A stretch of 64,000 bases of DNA from JAXLYE01 sp046351595 (lineage in GTDB: Bacteria; Myxococcota_A; Polyangia; Palsa-1104; JAEUJZ01). The notes below the pieces were generated by a model that saw only the letters and a program-made list of their open reading frames with translations, had not been told where the DNA came from and made no database searches. The DNA lies in assembly GCA_046351595.1 (NCBI GenBank), contig JAXLYE010000001.1:1612001-1676000 (forward strand), read 5' to 3'. Position 1 is the stretch's first letter, and each line of letters starts with the position of its first letter. The position numbers and the translations under genes are program-made. This document shows, in pieces, positions 42,777-50,964 of the stretch.

Positions 42777-43487
42777 TTATCCGCGCCGCGGTCGCAGGCC
42801 GCCGCTCGGGAACCCGGGCGAGTCGGCGGTGAGCCCGTCGTCCCCTGATGAGGAGCCCGCCCCGTCGCCCTGGCCCGCCTCGGCGTCGCCGCGCGGCTCG
42901 CCGTCCTCGCCGACCTCGAGGTAGCGGATGTGATCCTGCTCGGAGTAGCGGCGCGCCGCGCTGTCCGGCTTGAGCGCCTGCCACGGTGTCGCCAGGAAGC
43001 GCCGCCGCCGCTGCTGCTCACCGACCAGGACGAGCAGCGTCGGCTCGATCACCGGGACCGGCTCGCGCACAAGGGCCGCGCGCGCCTCTTTGAGCGCCTC
43101 GCTGATCGCGCGGACGCCGAGGAGGCCGAGCTCGTGGGCCTCGGGCTCGACGAAGAAGCTGCGCACCGGCCGGTACAGATCGCGCAGCACCGACTGCGGC
43201 ACGCACTCCTTGAGGTCGCGCTGGAGTTCGAAGGGCATGTCGTACTCGCCGCGCACGCCGAGGTAGCCGACGTGCCAGCCGTGCAGCACGTCGTCGAAGC
43301 GCGTGCCCTGCGGCCGCAGCGCCAGCGGCAGCGACGGCGGTGTCGGCTGCCGGCGGCGGTCCTCCCAGCGCCCGATGCGGCGCATGAGCAGCGGGTCGAC
43401 GTCCTTCTGCAGGCGCGCCTGGCGCTGCGCGAGGGCCTGCTTGTCCTCTTCCTTGAGCGGACTGCTGCCCCCCGGCGTAAAAGCCAC
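42777..43487 (-). CDS. Hypothetical protein co-directional with a Ser/Thr kinase
   Basis: An unrecognised 236-residue protein without signal peptide or membrane segment. It is rich in Arg/Gln/Leu and includes RIGRWEDRRRQ, HGWHVGYLGVRGEYDMPFELQRDLKECVP, LLGVRAISEALKEARAAL and VLVGEQQRRRRFLATPW, with a Gly/Asp-rich end. The start (43487) lies only three bases after the kinase stop at 43491, so it is probably translated from the same mRNA. A role as substrate or adaptor of the kinase is inference only. No domain was recognised. Confidence 0.6.
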   Translation of the reverse strand: MAFTPGGSSPLKEEDKQALAQRQARLQKDVDPLLMRRIGRWEDRRRQPTPPSLPLALRPQGTRFDDVLHGWHVGYLGVRGEYDMPFELQRDLKECVPQSVLRDLYRPVRSFFVEPEAHELGLLGVRAISEALKEARAALVREPVPVIEPTLLVLVGEQQRRRRFLATPWQALKPDSAARRYSEQDHIRYLEVGEDGEPRGDAEAGQGDGAGSSSGDDGLTADSPGFPSGGLRPRRG

Positions 43488-43490
43488 GGC

Positions 43491-44978
43491 CTAGCTCCAG
43501 ATGATGTGCAGGAGGAGCCCGAGGCTCACGCCGAGAAGCGCCCACGCCACCCAGAACAGCGGCTTGGGCGAGCCCGCGGCCTGCGGCTTGCCGGCCAGGA
43601 CCTGCTGGCGGATCGCCATGGCGTGCGGCGTCATCGGCATGCCCTGCGACGGGCCGGGGACGAAGACGGTGCTGCTCAGGCCGCCCGCGTCGAGGGCCTG
43701 GGTGCGGCCGCCGCCCGGCGGGCGCTGCGGGACCTGCGTCGCGAGCTGGCCCCCTCCCGACGGCGGCGGCGGCAGCACCGGCGCCGGCTGCGCCAGCATG
43801 GTGCGCTGCTCGGGCGCCGAGGCGATGGGTCCGCCCCCCGCGGCCGGCGGCGGGCCCGACGACGCGGCGCCGCCCGGACCGACCGACATCGGCGCGCTGG
43901 TCGGCGGCGCCATCGATGGGGGCGCCATCGGCGGTGCCATGGGCGGCGCCATGGGGGGCGCCATGGGCGGCGGCGCCCCGACGTTGCCGGCACCGGCCGG
44001 GCCCGCGGGCGGCGCCAGGCCCGGCGGCACCGGCTGCGTCGGCGCGGTCGGCGGCACCGCCTGGATCGACCCCGAGCGCATCGGATCCGAGATCACCGCC
44101 GGGATGCCGCCCGTCGGCTGGCGCGGGTACAGGCTCTCCAGCACCTCCATCGCCTCGCGGTGCATCTCGTCGGCGCTCTGCTGCCGACGCTCGGCCTGCT
44201 TCTCGAGCGCGCGCATCACCAGGCGCACCACCGGATCCGGGAAGCCGACCAGCGGCGCCGGCTTCTGGCGGAGGTGCATCATCACCACCTCCATCGGCAG
44301 CGGCGCCTCGAACGGCGGCTTCCCGGTGAGCATCTCGTAGGCGACGATGCCGCAGGCGTAGATGTCCGACTGCGGCGAGAGCTTGACGCCGCGCGCCTGC
44401 TCCGGGCTCATGTACGCCGGCGTCCCGAACACCGTGCCCGCGCGCGTCTGCTGCGCGTCGGGCGCGTCGAGCTTGGCGACCGAGAAGTCGAGCACCTTCA
44501 CGAAGTCGCCGCCGCCCTTGACGTCGACGAGGAAGATGTTGTCCGGCTTGATGTCGCGGTGGATGATGCCCTGGCCGTGCGCCTCCTGCAGCGACTGGCA
44601 GACCTGCGACAGGACACGCAGCATGCGGTTCACCGGCAGCTTGCCGAGCCGCACGATCTCGTCGGCGAGCGACCGGCCCTGCAGGAACTCCATCGCGATG
44701 AACAGCAGCCCCTCGCGCGTCTGACCGAAGTCGATCAGGCGCACGGTGTTGGGGTGGTCCAGGCGGGCGGCGGCGCGGGCCTCGTTGTGGAAGCGCTTGA
44801 CCCACGAGGGGTCCGACGAGACGTGCGCGCCCAAGACTTTAATCGCGACGATGCGGTCGACGGTGACCTGGCGCGCCTTGTAGACCACGCCGGTACCGCC
44901 CTCACCGATGCGGCTGAGGATCTCGAAGCGGTCCTCGAGGACCTTGCCGACGAGCGGATCGTTCTGGGCGGTAGACAT
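43491..44978 (-). CDS. Ser/Thr protein kinase with C-terminal membrane anchor
   Basis: A 495-residue Hanks-type kinase. The Gly-rich loop is IGEGGTGVVYKA, the ATP lysine is in VAIKVL, the catalytic loop is IIHRDIKPDN, and the activation segment has GTPAYMSPEQ. The magnesium motif reads DFS (LDFSVAKL) instead of DFG. The kinase domain spans ~10-280. A Pro/Ala/Met-rich linker follows, with MAPP tandems encoded by repeated GGCGCCAT, and residues ~470-493 form a single membrane helix, so the kinase faces the cytoplasm with a minimal outside tail. It is 22 bases downstream of the lipoprotein gene at 45001, a likely operon. Confidence 0.92.
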   Translation of the reverse strand: MSTAQNDPLVGKVLEDRFEILSRIGEGGTGVVYKARQVTVDRIVAIKVLGAHVSSDPSWVKRFHNEARAAARLDHPNTVRLIDFGQTREGLLFIAMEFLQGRSLADEIVRLGKLPVNRMLRVLSQVCQSLQEAHGQGIIHRDIKPDNIFLVDVKGGGDFVKVLDFSVAKLDAPDAQQTRAGTVFGTPAYMSPEQARGVKLSPQSDIYACGIVAYEMLTGKPPFEAPLPMEVVMMHLRQKPAPLVGFPDPVVRLVMRALEKQAERRQQSADEMHREAMEVLESLYPRQPTGGIPAVISDPMRSGSIQAVPPTAPTQPVPPGLAPPAGPAGAGNVGAPPPMAPPMAPPMAPPMAPPSMAPPTSAPMSVGPGGAASSGPPPAAGGGPIASAPEQRTMLAQPAPVLPPPPSGGGQLATQVPQRPPGGGRTQALDAGGLSSTVFVPGPSQGMPMTPHAMAIRQQVLAGKPQAAGSPKPLFWVAWALLGVSLGLLLHIIWS

Positions 44979-45000
44979 CCCGACCCCTCCTTCCGGCGCG

Positions 45001-45837
45001 CTACTTCGTGAACAGGACGACGCGGGTGTTGCGGCCGATGCTGCGCACCGACGACTTGGCCTTGCACTTGCCGTCGTCGAGCACGGTCTCGACCTTGAAG
45101 TCGCCGCCGCCGAGCGGCACGCGACCGCCCTTGCCGTCGAGGATCGTGCCGTCGGTGCCCTCGCGCACGCCGGCCGCGGCGCCCTTGTCGATGACCAGCG
45201 TCATCTGCCCGCCCTCGCGGAAGGACGAGATGATGCGGCCCTCGGTGCCCTTCTCGATCTTCTCCTCGAGCGTCTCGGGCTTGGGCGACGGCTTGGGCGG
45301 CTTCGGGCGCTTGCCGCCCTTGTCCGGCACGGGATCCGGCGGCGCCTGGATCTCCTCCCAGTAGCAGATGACGGCGAAGTCCGACTCGTCCTTGGGCTGC
45401 GCGGCCTGCAGGCGGACGAAGTAGGTGCCCGGCACCTCGTCGAGCGGCACCGCCAGCTTCTTCAGCTTGTTGGGCACCGGCCCCGGCGAGAAGCCCATCT
45501 GCGTGCCCAGGCCGTTGAAGATGTCGATGTTGAGATCGACGCCGGCGTTGTCGATGCGCAGCTCGCAGCTGAGCATGTTCTGCACGCCGGGGTTCTGGAT
45601 GTCGATGCGCTTCCACTTGGTCCGCTGCAGCTTCGGCCAGCTCACCGAGTCGGTCTCGGCCTTGTTGATCTGCATCGGCTTGGCCCCGCCGCGCTTGGCG
45701 TCGACCCCGCTGTTGGTGTCCGGGTCCGGACCCTTCTTCATCTTGTTGGGGTCGTCCTTCTTGGGACAGCCGGCGCCCGCTCCGAGGAGCAGGCTGGCCG
45801 CTAACAGGGACCGCAGGAGATTCGCTCGCAGCGCCAT
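45001..45837 (-). CDS. Lipoprotein paralogous to the neighbour at 45906-47225
   Basis: A 278-residue lipoprotein (lipobox LGAGAGC, Cys24). The middle (~60-150) resembles a PPC-type beta-sandwich (KWKRIDIQNP, VDLNIDIFNGLGTQMG, VPGTYFVRLQA). A Lys/Pro linker (KPPKPSPKP) follows. The C-terminal ~80 residues (GRIISSFREGG, IDKGAAAGVREGTDGTILDG, IGRNTRVVLF) match the end of the upstream gene's product (VVNSFRDSDG, LNKGSKDKLRVGTTGTILEG, LGKNNRFMV), so the pair are paralogues. The gene lies 68 bases downstream of that paralogue and 22 bases upstream of the kinase gene. Confidence 0.75.
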   Translation of the reverse strand: MALRANLLRSLLAASLLLGAGAGCPKKDDPNKMKKGPDPDTNSGVDAKRGGAKPMQINKAETDSVSWPKLQRTKWKRIDIQNPGVQNMLSCELRIDNAGVDLNIDIFNGLGTQMGFSPGPVPNKLKKLAVPLDEVPGTYFVRLQAAQPKDESDFAVICYWEEIQAPPDPVPDKGGKRPKPPKPSPKPETLEEKIEKGTEGRIISSFREGGQMTLVIDKGAAAGVREGTDGTILDGKGGRVPLGGGDFKVETVLDDGKCKAKSSVRSIGRNTRVVLFTK

Positions 45838-45905
45838 CTATTCACTCGCCTTGAAGGTTCCGGGTTCTCGGGTTGGTCCGGTCGACCGCAGCGCGCACGC
45901 GCGGC

Positions 45906-47225
45906 TCACTTCGACTTGCTGACCATGAAGCGGTTGTTCTTGCCCAGCGACTTCGGGTAGGTGCTCGAGGCCACCGCCTGCGAGTCGCTGATGACCTTGG
46001 TGATGGTGAAGGATGCGCCGTCGAGCTTGGTCGCTCCGTCGCTGCCTTCGAGGATGGTGCCGGTCGTGCCGACGCGCAGCTTGTCCTTGCTGCCCTTGTT
46101 CAGGTAGAGCGTCAGCTTGCCGTCGCTGTCGCGGAACGAGTTGACGACCTTGCCGACGACGGCGTTGGCCGGGATCTCGCCGCCCTTGTCGCCGCCGGCC
46201 GGCGCCGCTCCGCCCGGGGCCGCTCCGCCTGGAGCTCCGCCCGGCGCCGCGCCCGGGAACGCTCCCGGCGGCGGGTATCCGCCCGGCGCCGCGCCCGGGA
46301 ATGCACCCGGCGGCGGGTATCCGCCCGGCGCTGCGCCCGGGAACGCTCCCGGCGGCGGGTATCCGCCCGGTGCTGCGCCCGGGTATCCGCCCGGCGCTCC
46401 CGGGGCTCCCGGCGCTCCCGGGGCTCCCGGCGCTCCGGGGGCTCCCGGCGCTCCCGGGGCTCCGGCCGCTGCCGCCGGGGCGCCGCCGCCGTCCTTGTCC
46501 TTGTCCTTGCCGCGCTCGTTCTTCGGCCGCGACAGCTTGGCGTTGACCGCCGTGCGCAGCACGACGGTGTATACGCTCTCGTTCTTGGGATAGTTCGGCA
46601 GCACGGTGAGCCGCGCGTAGTACACGCCCGGCATGTCGACGCGCACCGGGATCTTCTTCTGCGCGGTGCCGCTGCGCCCGGGCGACTGCACGACCTGCTC
46701 ACCGACCTGGTTGTAGACGTCCAGGTTGATCTCGGTGTCGCGCTCGTCCCAGTTGAGCTCGAAGGTCACCCACGAGTGCGCCTGCACGCCCGACAGGTCG
46801 TACTGCTTCCAGTCGACCAGATCGTTCTTGGGCTGCGACAGCTCGTCGTTGACCGGCGTGTTCAGCGAGGTCGACTTGGCCTGCAGGCGCTTGCCGTCGT
46901 CGTCCTCGGGCTTGTCCTTGCCGCCGCCGCCGCCGTCGTCCTTCTTGTTGCCGAGCGCACCGTCGATGCCGCCCTTGACGTCGCCGGCCAGCTGCTTGCC
47001 GGTGTCCGCGGTCTGCTTGGTCCCTGAGACCGTGGAGTTGGCGGTGTTGACGCCGCTCTGCGCGCCCTGCAGCGTCGAGCAGCCCGAGGCCGCAAGGACG
47101 AGCAGGCCGCCCGAGAGCAGCGCCGCCAGAGCGCCGATCCGCCCAGGCTGCCCAGGCTGCCCAGGCTGCCCAGGCTGCAAGGTCTGCAAGGTCTGCAAGG
47201 TCTGCGCGCCGCCCGCGCGCTCCAT
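45906..47225 (-). CDS. Lipoprotein with PPC-like domain, collagen-like repeats and shared C-terminal domain
   Basis: The product is about 439 residues if the ATG at 47225 is used; an ATG at 47264 with a GAGGG upstream is also possible. The N-terminus has unusual LQT/PGQ tandems before a hydrophobic stretch ending in LAASGC (lipobox). An ALDQ-like helical region and an Asp/Lys/Gly linker precede a PPC-type beta-sandwich (HSWVTFELNWDE, EINLDVYNQVGEQV, GVYYARLTVL). Next are GAPGAPGAP collagen-like triplets and three 14-residue GGYPPPGAFPGAAP units. The last ~80 residues are the domain shared with the product at 45001. It is the first gene of the kinase/lipoprotein string. Confidence 0.72.
   Translation of the reverse strand: MERAGGAQTLQTLQTLQPGQPGQPGQPGRIGALAALLSGGLLVLAASGCSTLQGAQSGVNTANSTVSGTKQTADTGKQLAGDVKGGIDGALGNKKDDGGGGGKDKPEDDDGKRLQAKSTSLNTPVNDELSQPKNDLVDWKQYDLSGVQAHSWVTFELNWDERDTEINLDVYNQVGEQVVQSPGRSGTAQKKIPVRVDMPGVYYARLTVLPNYPKNESVYTVVLRTAVNAKLSRPKNERGKDKDKDGGGAPAAAAGAPGAPGAPGAPGAPGAPGAPGAPGGYPGAAPGGYPPPGAFPGAAPGGYPPPGAFPGAAPGGYPPPGAFPGAAPGGAPGGAAPGGAAPAGGDKGGEIPANAVVGKVVNSFRDSDGKLTLYLNKGSKDKLRVGTTGTILEGSDGATKLDGASFTITKVISDSQAVASSTYPKSLGKNNRFMVSKSK
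46242..46367. repeat. Three 42-bp coding repeats (14-residue GAAPGGYPPPGAFP unit)
   Basis: Units 46242-46283, 46284-46325 and 46326-46367 are nearly identical and a partial fourth follows. They lie next to GCTCCCGGG-type repeats coding for GAP triplets (46390-46460). Perfect multiples of three keep the frame, so copy number can change without breaking the gene. Confidence 0.85.
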
Positions 47226-47569
47226 ACTCAGCGAGCCTCGAAACAACCGGACACGTGGATGCATCGGCTGACCCTCTTCAACACGCAGAGCCCCCCGGAG
47301 GGTGCGCGCTCATACAGACTGGTAGTGGCAGCCTCATCATACGTTAGGCGCGCTCGCGCTTGCAACCGCGCTTCAATGGGCCGCTTTTGGACATTGAAGC
47401 GGAGCTGAGCCGGCTTATCGGCGCGGGGCGACCGGGACGCCCAAGCCCGGAAGCCGAGCCCGGAAGCCGAGCCCGGAAGCCGAGCCCGGAAGCCAGGCGA
47501 AGCTGGAAATCCGCGACCGCCGCGAGCCGCATCACGCCCGGGTGATGCGGCCAGCCGCCGGCTGCCCTC
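47226..47569. other. Intergenic region between divergent kinase-cluster genes
   Basis: No gene is seen. It holds a 13-bp tandem repeat (separate entry) and should contain the promoters for the lipoprotein/kinase cluster on the minus strand and for the PEGA kinase on the plus strand; no convincing boxes were found. Confidence 0.5.
47445..47496. repeat. Four tandem 13-bp units
   Basis: GCCCGGAAGCCGA is repeated from 47445, 47458, 47471 and 47484 (the last unit ends CCAG). The period is not a multiple of three and it lies between divergent genes, so it is non-coding. Confidence 0.85.
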
Positions 47570-47609
47570 GTGCGGCATGTCATGACACGCCGTGACGTTT
47601 CTGCCGCAC
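47570..47609. promoter_or_regulatory. Inverted repeat around a 10-bp palindrome at the 5' end of the PEGA kinase
   Basis: GTGCGGCA (47570-47577) and TGCCGCAC (47602-47609) are perfect reverse complements. Between them TGTCATGACA (47578-47587) is a perfect palindrome. It could be an operator or an mRNA hairpin. It overlaps the most upstream start codon. Confidence 0.4.
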
Positions 47610-50600
47610 GGCGATCACAAGGCGCGCTGGCGAGCTGTGATAAAGTCTCAGCTAGCGTCCGTGTGTCTGCCGTGACGGTGAAGACCTCAACACCTGTAGC
47701 AGGAGCACAGAAGGCAGCGTCCGCGCCCTTGGGCCCGCCGGTGTCTTCGGTGCTGCCGCAGCCACTCGAGCGCAACGGCGTCGCCGGGGCGAGCGCGGCC
47801 TCGACGATGATCGCCGCGCCGGGCGCCGCGCCTGCGGTCGCCGCCTCGACGGCGGGGGCGCCACCGACGGCGGGAGTAGCCGGGGCGAACGCGGCCTCGA
47901 CCCTCATCGTGCCCGCCGGGGCGCCCGCCGGAGCCGGGACGCTGGGGCCGCCGGGCGCCGCGACCAAGCTCCCGCCCGGGGTCGGGCCCGGACCGGCCGG
48001 CGCGACCGCAGCAGCGGCGGATGGCACGGCCTCCGAGACGCGGGTCGCGCCGCTGCCGGCCTCGCTCGCGGCGGCCTCGGCAGCGTCGGGCGCCTCGGGT
48101 GCTCCGGCCGCCGGCCCCGCAAACCGGCCGCCCACCGGCTCGCAGAAGCCGGTGCAGGGCGCGCCCGCGGTGTTCTCGCCGTCGCCGTCTCTGTACGATC
48201 AGCCGCTGCCGCAGGCGCCCGAGCGCTACGGCAAGTACAACCTCCTCGAGAAGATCGGGGCGGGCGGCATGGCCGAGGTCTGGCGCGCCAAGACGCTCGG
48301 CGCCGAGGGCTTCACCAAAGACCTCGTCATCAAGCGCATCCTGCCCAAGTTCACCAACGACGAGGAGTCGGTGCGCATGTTCATCGACGAGGCCCGCCTC
48401 GTCGCCAAGCTGCACCACCCGAACATCGTCCAGATCTTCGACTTCGACAAGGAAGGCGACCGCTACTACCTGGCGATGGAGCTCGTCGAGGGCCGCGACC
48501 TGCGCCTCGCCGAGAAGTCGGCGGCCAAGAGCGGCGTCTGGTTCCCGATCCCGGTTTCGATCTACCTCATCACCGAGGCGCTCAAGGGCCTGCACTACGC
48601 GCACACGCGCATGGACCACGGCAAGCCGCTTGAGATCGTCCACCGCGACATCTCGCCGCACAACATCCTGATCAGCTTCTCCGGCGACGTGAAGATCGGC
48701 GACTTCGGCATCGCCAAGGTCGCCGAGCGCGCCTCGAGCGCCAGCTCCGGCACGGTCAAGGGCAAGCTCGCGTACATGAGCCCGGAGCAGATCACGGGCC
48801 AGCCGCTCGACGGGCGGACCGACATCTACTCGATGGGCATCGTGTTCTGGGAGCTGCTCACCCGGCACCGCCTGTTCTTCGGTCCCGACGAGCAGGACGT
48901 CATCCGCCGGGTGCGCGACGGCGTGGTGCCGCCGCCGCGGCAGTACAACCCCGAGATCCCCGAGGAGCTCGAGCAGGTCGTGCTCAAGATGCTGGTCGCC
49001 AACCGCGCCCAGCGCTACCAGTCGGCGGGCGAGGTCGTGCGCGCGCTCACCGGCGTGCCGCAGTACTCGTACGAGGCGCAGGCCCTGGGCGAGTTCATGC
49101 GCACGCTCTTCCCCGAGAAGACGCGCAACTGGACCAAGGTCCTGCAGACGATGCTGAGCGCGCCGTCGGCGAGCAGCAAGCCCGAGGAGGCGCTGCCCGG
49201 GGCGACCCTTGCGCACAGCGCGCCGCCGACGCTGCCGCCGATCCGCAAGTCGGTGCCGCCGGCGCTCAAGCCGCTGCAGCCGGTCGTTTTGCCCGCCGCG
49301 ACGACGCCGCCGCCTGCCCCGCCCGCCCCGCCCGCCCCGTCGGCCTCGACGGTTTCGTCCGCGCCGCCGCCGCCGCCGGCCGCGCCGCCGGCACCGCCGG
49401 GCCCTGTCGCGAGCGCATCGCAAGAGGCGCCGCGCAGCAACCCGACCGAGACGGTCCAGGTCGAAGACCTCGAGGTGGAGCCCGCGGCGCCCGCGGGCCC
49501 GGTGGCCGCCAGCACGCTGATCGGGAGCGTGCCGCCCGGTCTCGTCGCCCGCGACGCCGCCCCTCCTTCTCTTGCGCCAGCGCCACCAGCGCCGGCAGCT
49601 CGGAGCAACATGTCAGGGTCTGATCAGAAGACGCAGATTGCTACGGAAGTTCCGCCGCAGGTCGCAGCGGTGTTGGGAGGAGGGACCGGAGGCTCGGCGG
49701 CGCCGCCGCCTGCTGCCGCGGCCGGAGCCCGCACCATGATCGCCGAGGCCCCGGCCCTGCCCCCGAGCGCGCCGCCGGGCGGGCCGGCAGCCGCCGCGGC
49801 CGGAGCCCGCACCATGATCGCCGAGGCCCCGGCCCTGCCCCCCGCCGCGCCGCAGATGGGCCCGCCCGGGGCCCCGCATGGAGCCCCTCCTGGAGCCCCG
49901 ATGACCGCGGCGCCGCAGCAGGCGACGATGTACGCGATGCCGGCCCCGAACCTGCCGTCCTCGCCGCCGACCCCGGCTGGGGCGACGCTGCCGCCGGGCA
50001 GCTCGCGACCGCTGCCGCTGCGCCCGGCCAGCAGCCTGTTCAACGCGGCGCCGCAGACGACGGGCCTGCCGCCGATGGCGCGCTGGATCATCGGCCCCGC
50101 CATCGCGCTAGTGGTGGCGCTGCTGACGACGTTCCTCGCCAACCGCATCTGGCCGCCGGCGGTGGGTCCGTCGGGCGGGCCGAGCCTGTTCGCCGCCTCG
50201 CGCAAGGTGCGCATCGTCACCGAGCCCAAGGGCGCCTTCGTCCAGGTCGACGGCGAGACGCTGGAGGAGAAGACGCCGCTCGAGGTCCGCGGCGACGTCG
50301 GCACCGCCAAGAAGCTGCGCATCATGCTCGACGGCTACGAGCCCAAGGACGTCTCGATCCTGTTCCGCAAGGACGAGCAGCCGCCGCTGCGCATCGTGCT
50401 GGCCAAGGTCGGCACCACGCCGCAGAAGAAGCAGGATCCCACCGCCTTCGACGCCAAACAGGGCGTCAAGGATCCCGAGGACGAGCCGACCGGCGACAAG
50501 GCCGGCGACAAGGCCGGCGACAAGACCACCGACAAGGCCGGTGACAAGACTACCGACAAGGCGGGCGACAAGACCGCCGACAAGAAGGGCGACAAGAAGG

Positions 50601-50923
50601 GCGACGACGGCGACGGCGAGGAGAAGGCCGACAAGAAGGACCGCAAGGGCCGCAAGTCCGAGGACAAGGACGGCGCCAAGGACGGCGCCAAGGACGGCGC
50701 CAAGAAGGGCGGCAAGGCGACGATCTCGATCTCGGTGCGGCCGTTCGCGATCGTCTACGTCGACAACAAGAAGATCGGGCAGACGCCGGTCCGCGACTAC
50801 GCGCTGAGCTCGGGCAGCCACACGATCCTTCTGGTCAACGACGCCAAGGGCAAGCGCGAGAAGATCACGGTCAAGGCCAGCTCCGGCGAGAAGCTGGCGC
50901 CGATCAACAAGGACTGGAACTGA
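47570..50923 (+). CDS. Ser/Thr protein kinase with transmembrane anchor and PEGA-like domains
   Basis: Up to 1117 residues. The start is uncertain: the GTG at 47570 lies in an inverted repeat and the GTG at 47672 is an alternative. The first ~215 residues are Ala/Pro-rich with ASTMIA and ASTLIV words. The kinase domain spans about 220-500: IGAGGMAEVWRAK, LVIKRIL, IVHRDISPHN, IGDFGIAKV, KLAYMSPEQ. A second Pro/Ala-rich linker carries repeated RTMIAEAPALP words. One membrane helix lies near 845 (WIIGPAIALVVALLTTFLA). Outside, a first PEGA-like domain (VTEPKGAFVQVDGE), a GDK/TDK tandem tract and a second PEGA-like domain (PFAIVYVDNKKIG) follow. It probably senses the envelope. ubiB-like follows 41 bases later. 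Confidence 0.92.
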   Translation: MRHVMTRRDVSAARRSQGALASCDKVSASVRVSAVTVKTSTPVAGAQKAASAPLGPPVSSVLPQPLERNGVAGASAASTMIAAPGAAPAVAASTAGAPPTAGVAGANAASTLIVPAGAPAGAGTLGPPGAATKLPPGVGPGPAGATAAAADGTASETRVAPLPASLAAASAASGASGAPAAGPANRPPTGSQKPVQGAPAVFSPSPSLYDQPLPQAPERYGKYNLLEKIGAGGMAEVWRAKTLGAEGFTKDLVIKRILPKFTNDEESVRMFIDEARLVAKLHHPNIVQIFDFDKEGDRYYLAMELVEGRDLRLAEKSAAKSGVWFPIPVSIYLITEALKGLHYAHTRMDHGKPLEIVHRDISPHNILISFSGDVKIGDFGIAKVAERASSASSGTVKGKLAYMSPEQITGQPLDGRTDIYSMGIVFWELLTRHRLFFGPDEQDVIRRVRDGVVPPPRQYNPEIPEELEQVVLKMLVANRAQRYQSAGEVVRALTGVPQYSYEAQALGEFMRTLFPEKTRNWTKVLQTMLSAPSASSKPEEALPGATLAHSAPPTLPPIRKSVPPALKPLQPVVLPAATTPPPAPPAPPAPSASTVSSAPPPPPAAPPAPPGPVASASQEAPRSNPTETVQVEDLEVEPAAPAGPVAASTLIGSVPPGLVARDAAPPSLAPAPPAPAARSNMSGSDQKTQIATEVPPQVAAVLGGGTGGSAAPPPAAAAGARTMIAEAPALPPSAPPGGPAAAAAGARTMIAEAPALPPAAPQMGPPGAPHGAPPGAPMTAAPQQATMYAMPAPNLPSSPPTPAGATLPPGSSRPLPLRPASSLFNAAPQTTGLPPMARWIIGPAIALVVALLTTFLANRIWPPAVGPSGGPSLFAASRKVRIVTEPKGAFVQVDGETLEEKTPLEVRGDVGTAKKLRIMLDGYEPKDVSILFRKDEQPPLRIVLAKVGTTPQKKQDPTAFDAKQGVKDPEDEPTGDKAGDKAGDKTTDKAGDKTTDKAGDKTADKKGDKKGDDGDGEEKADKKDRKGRKSEDKDGAKDGAKDGAKKGGKATISISVRPFAIVYVDNKKIGQTPVRDYALSSGSHTILLVNDAKGKREKITVKASSGEKLAPINKDWN

Positions 50924-50964
50924 ATCTCCGCAGGGCCGCGCGCCGACTCTGTTAGGAACAAGGC

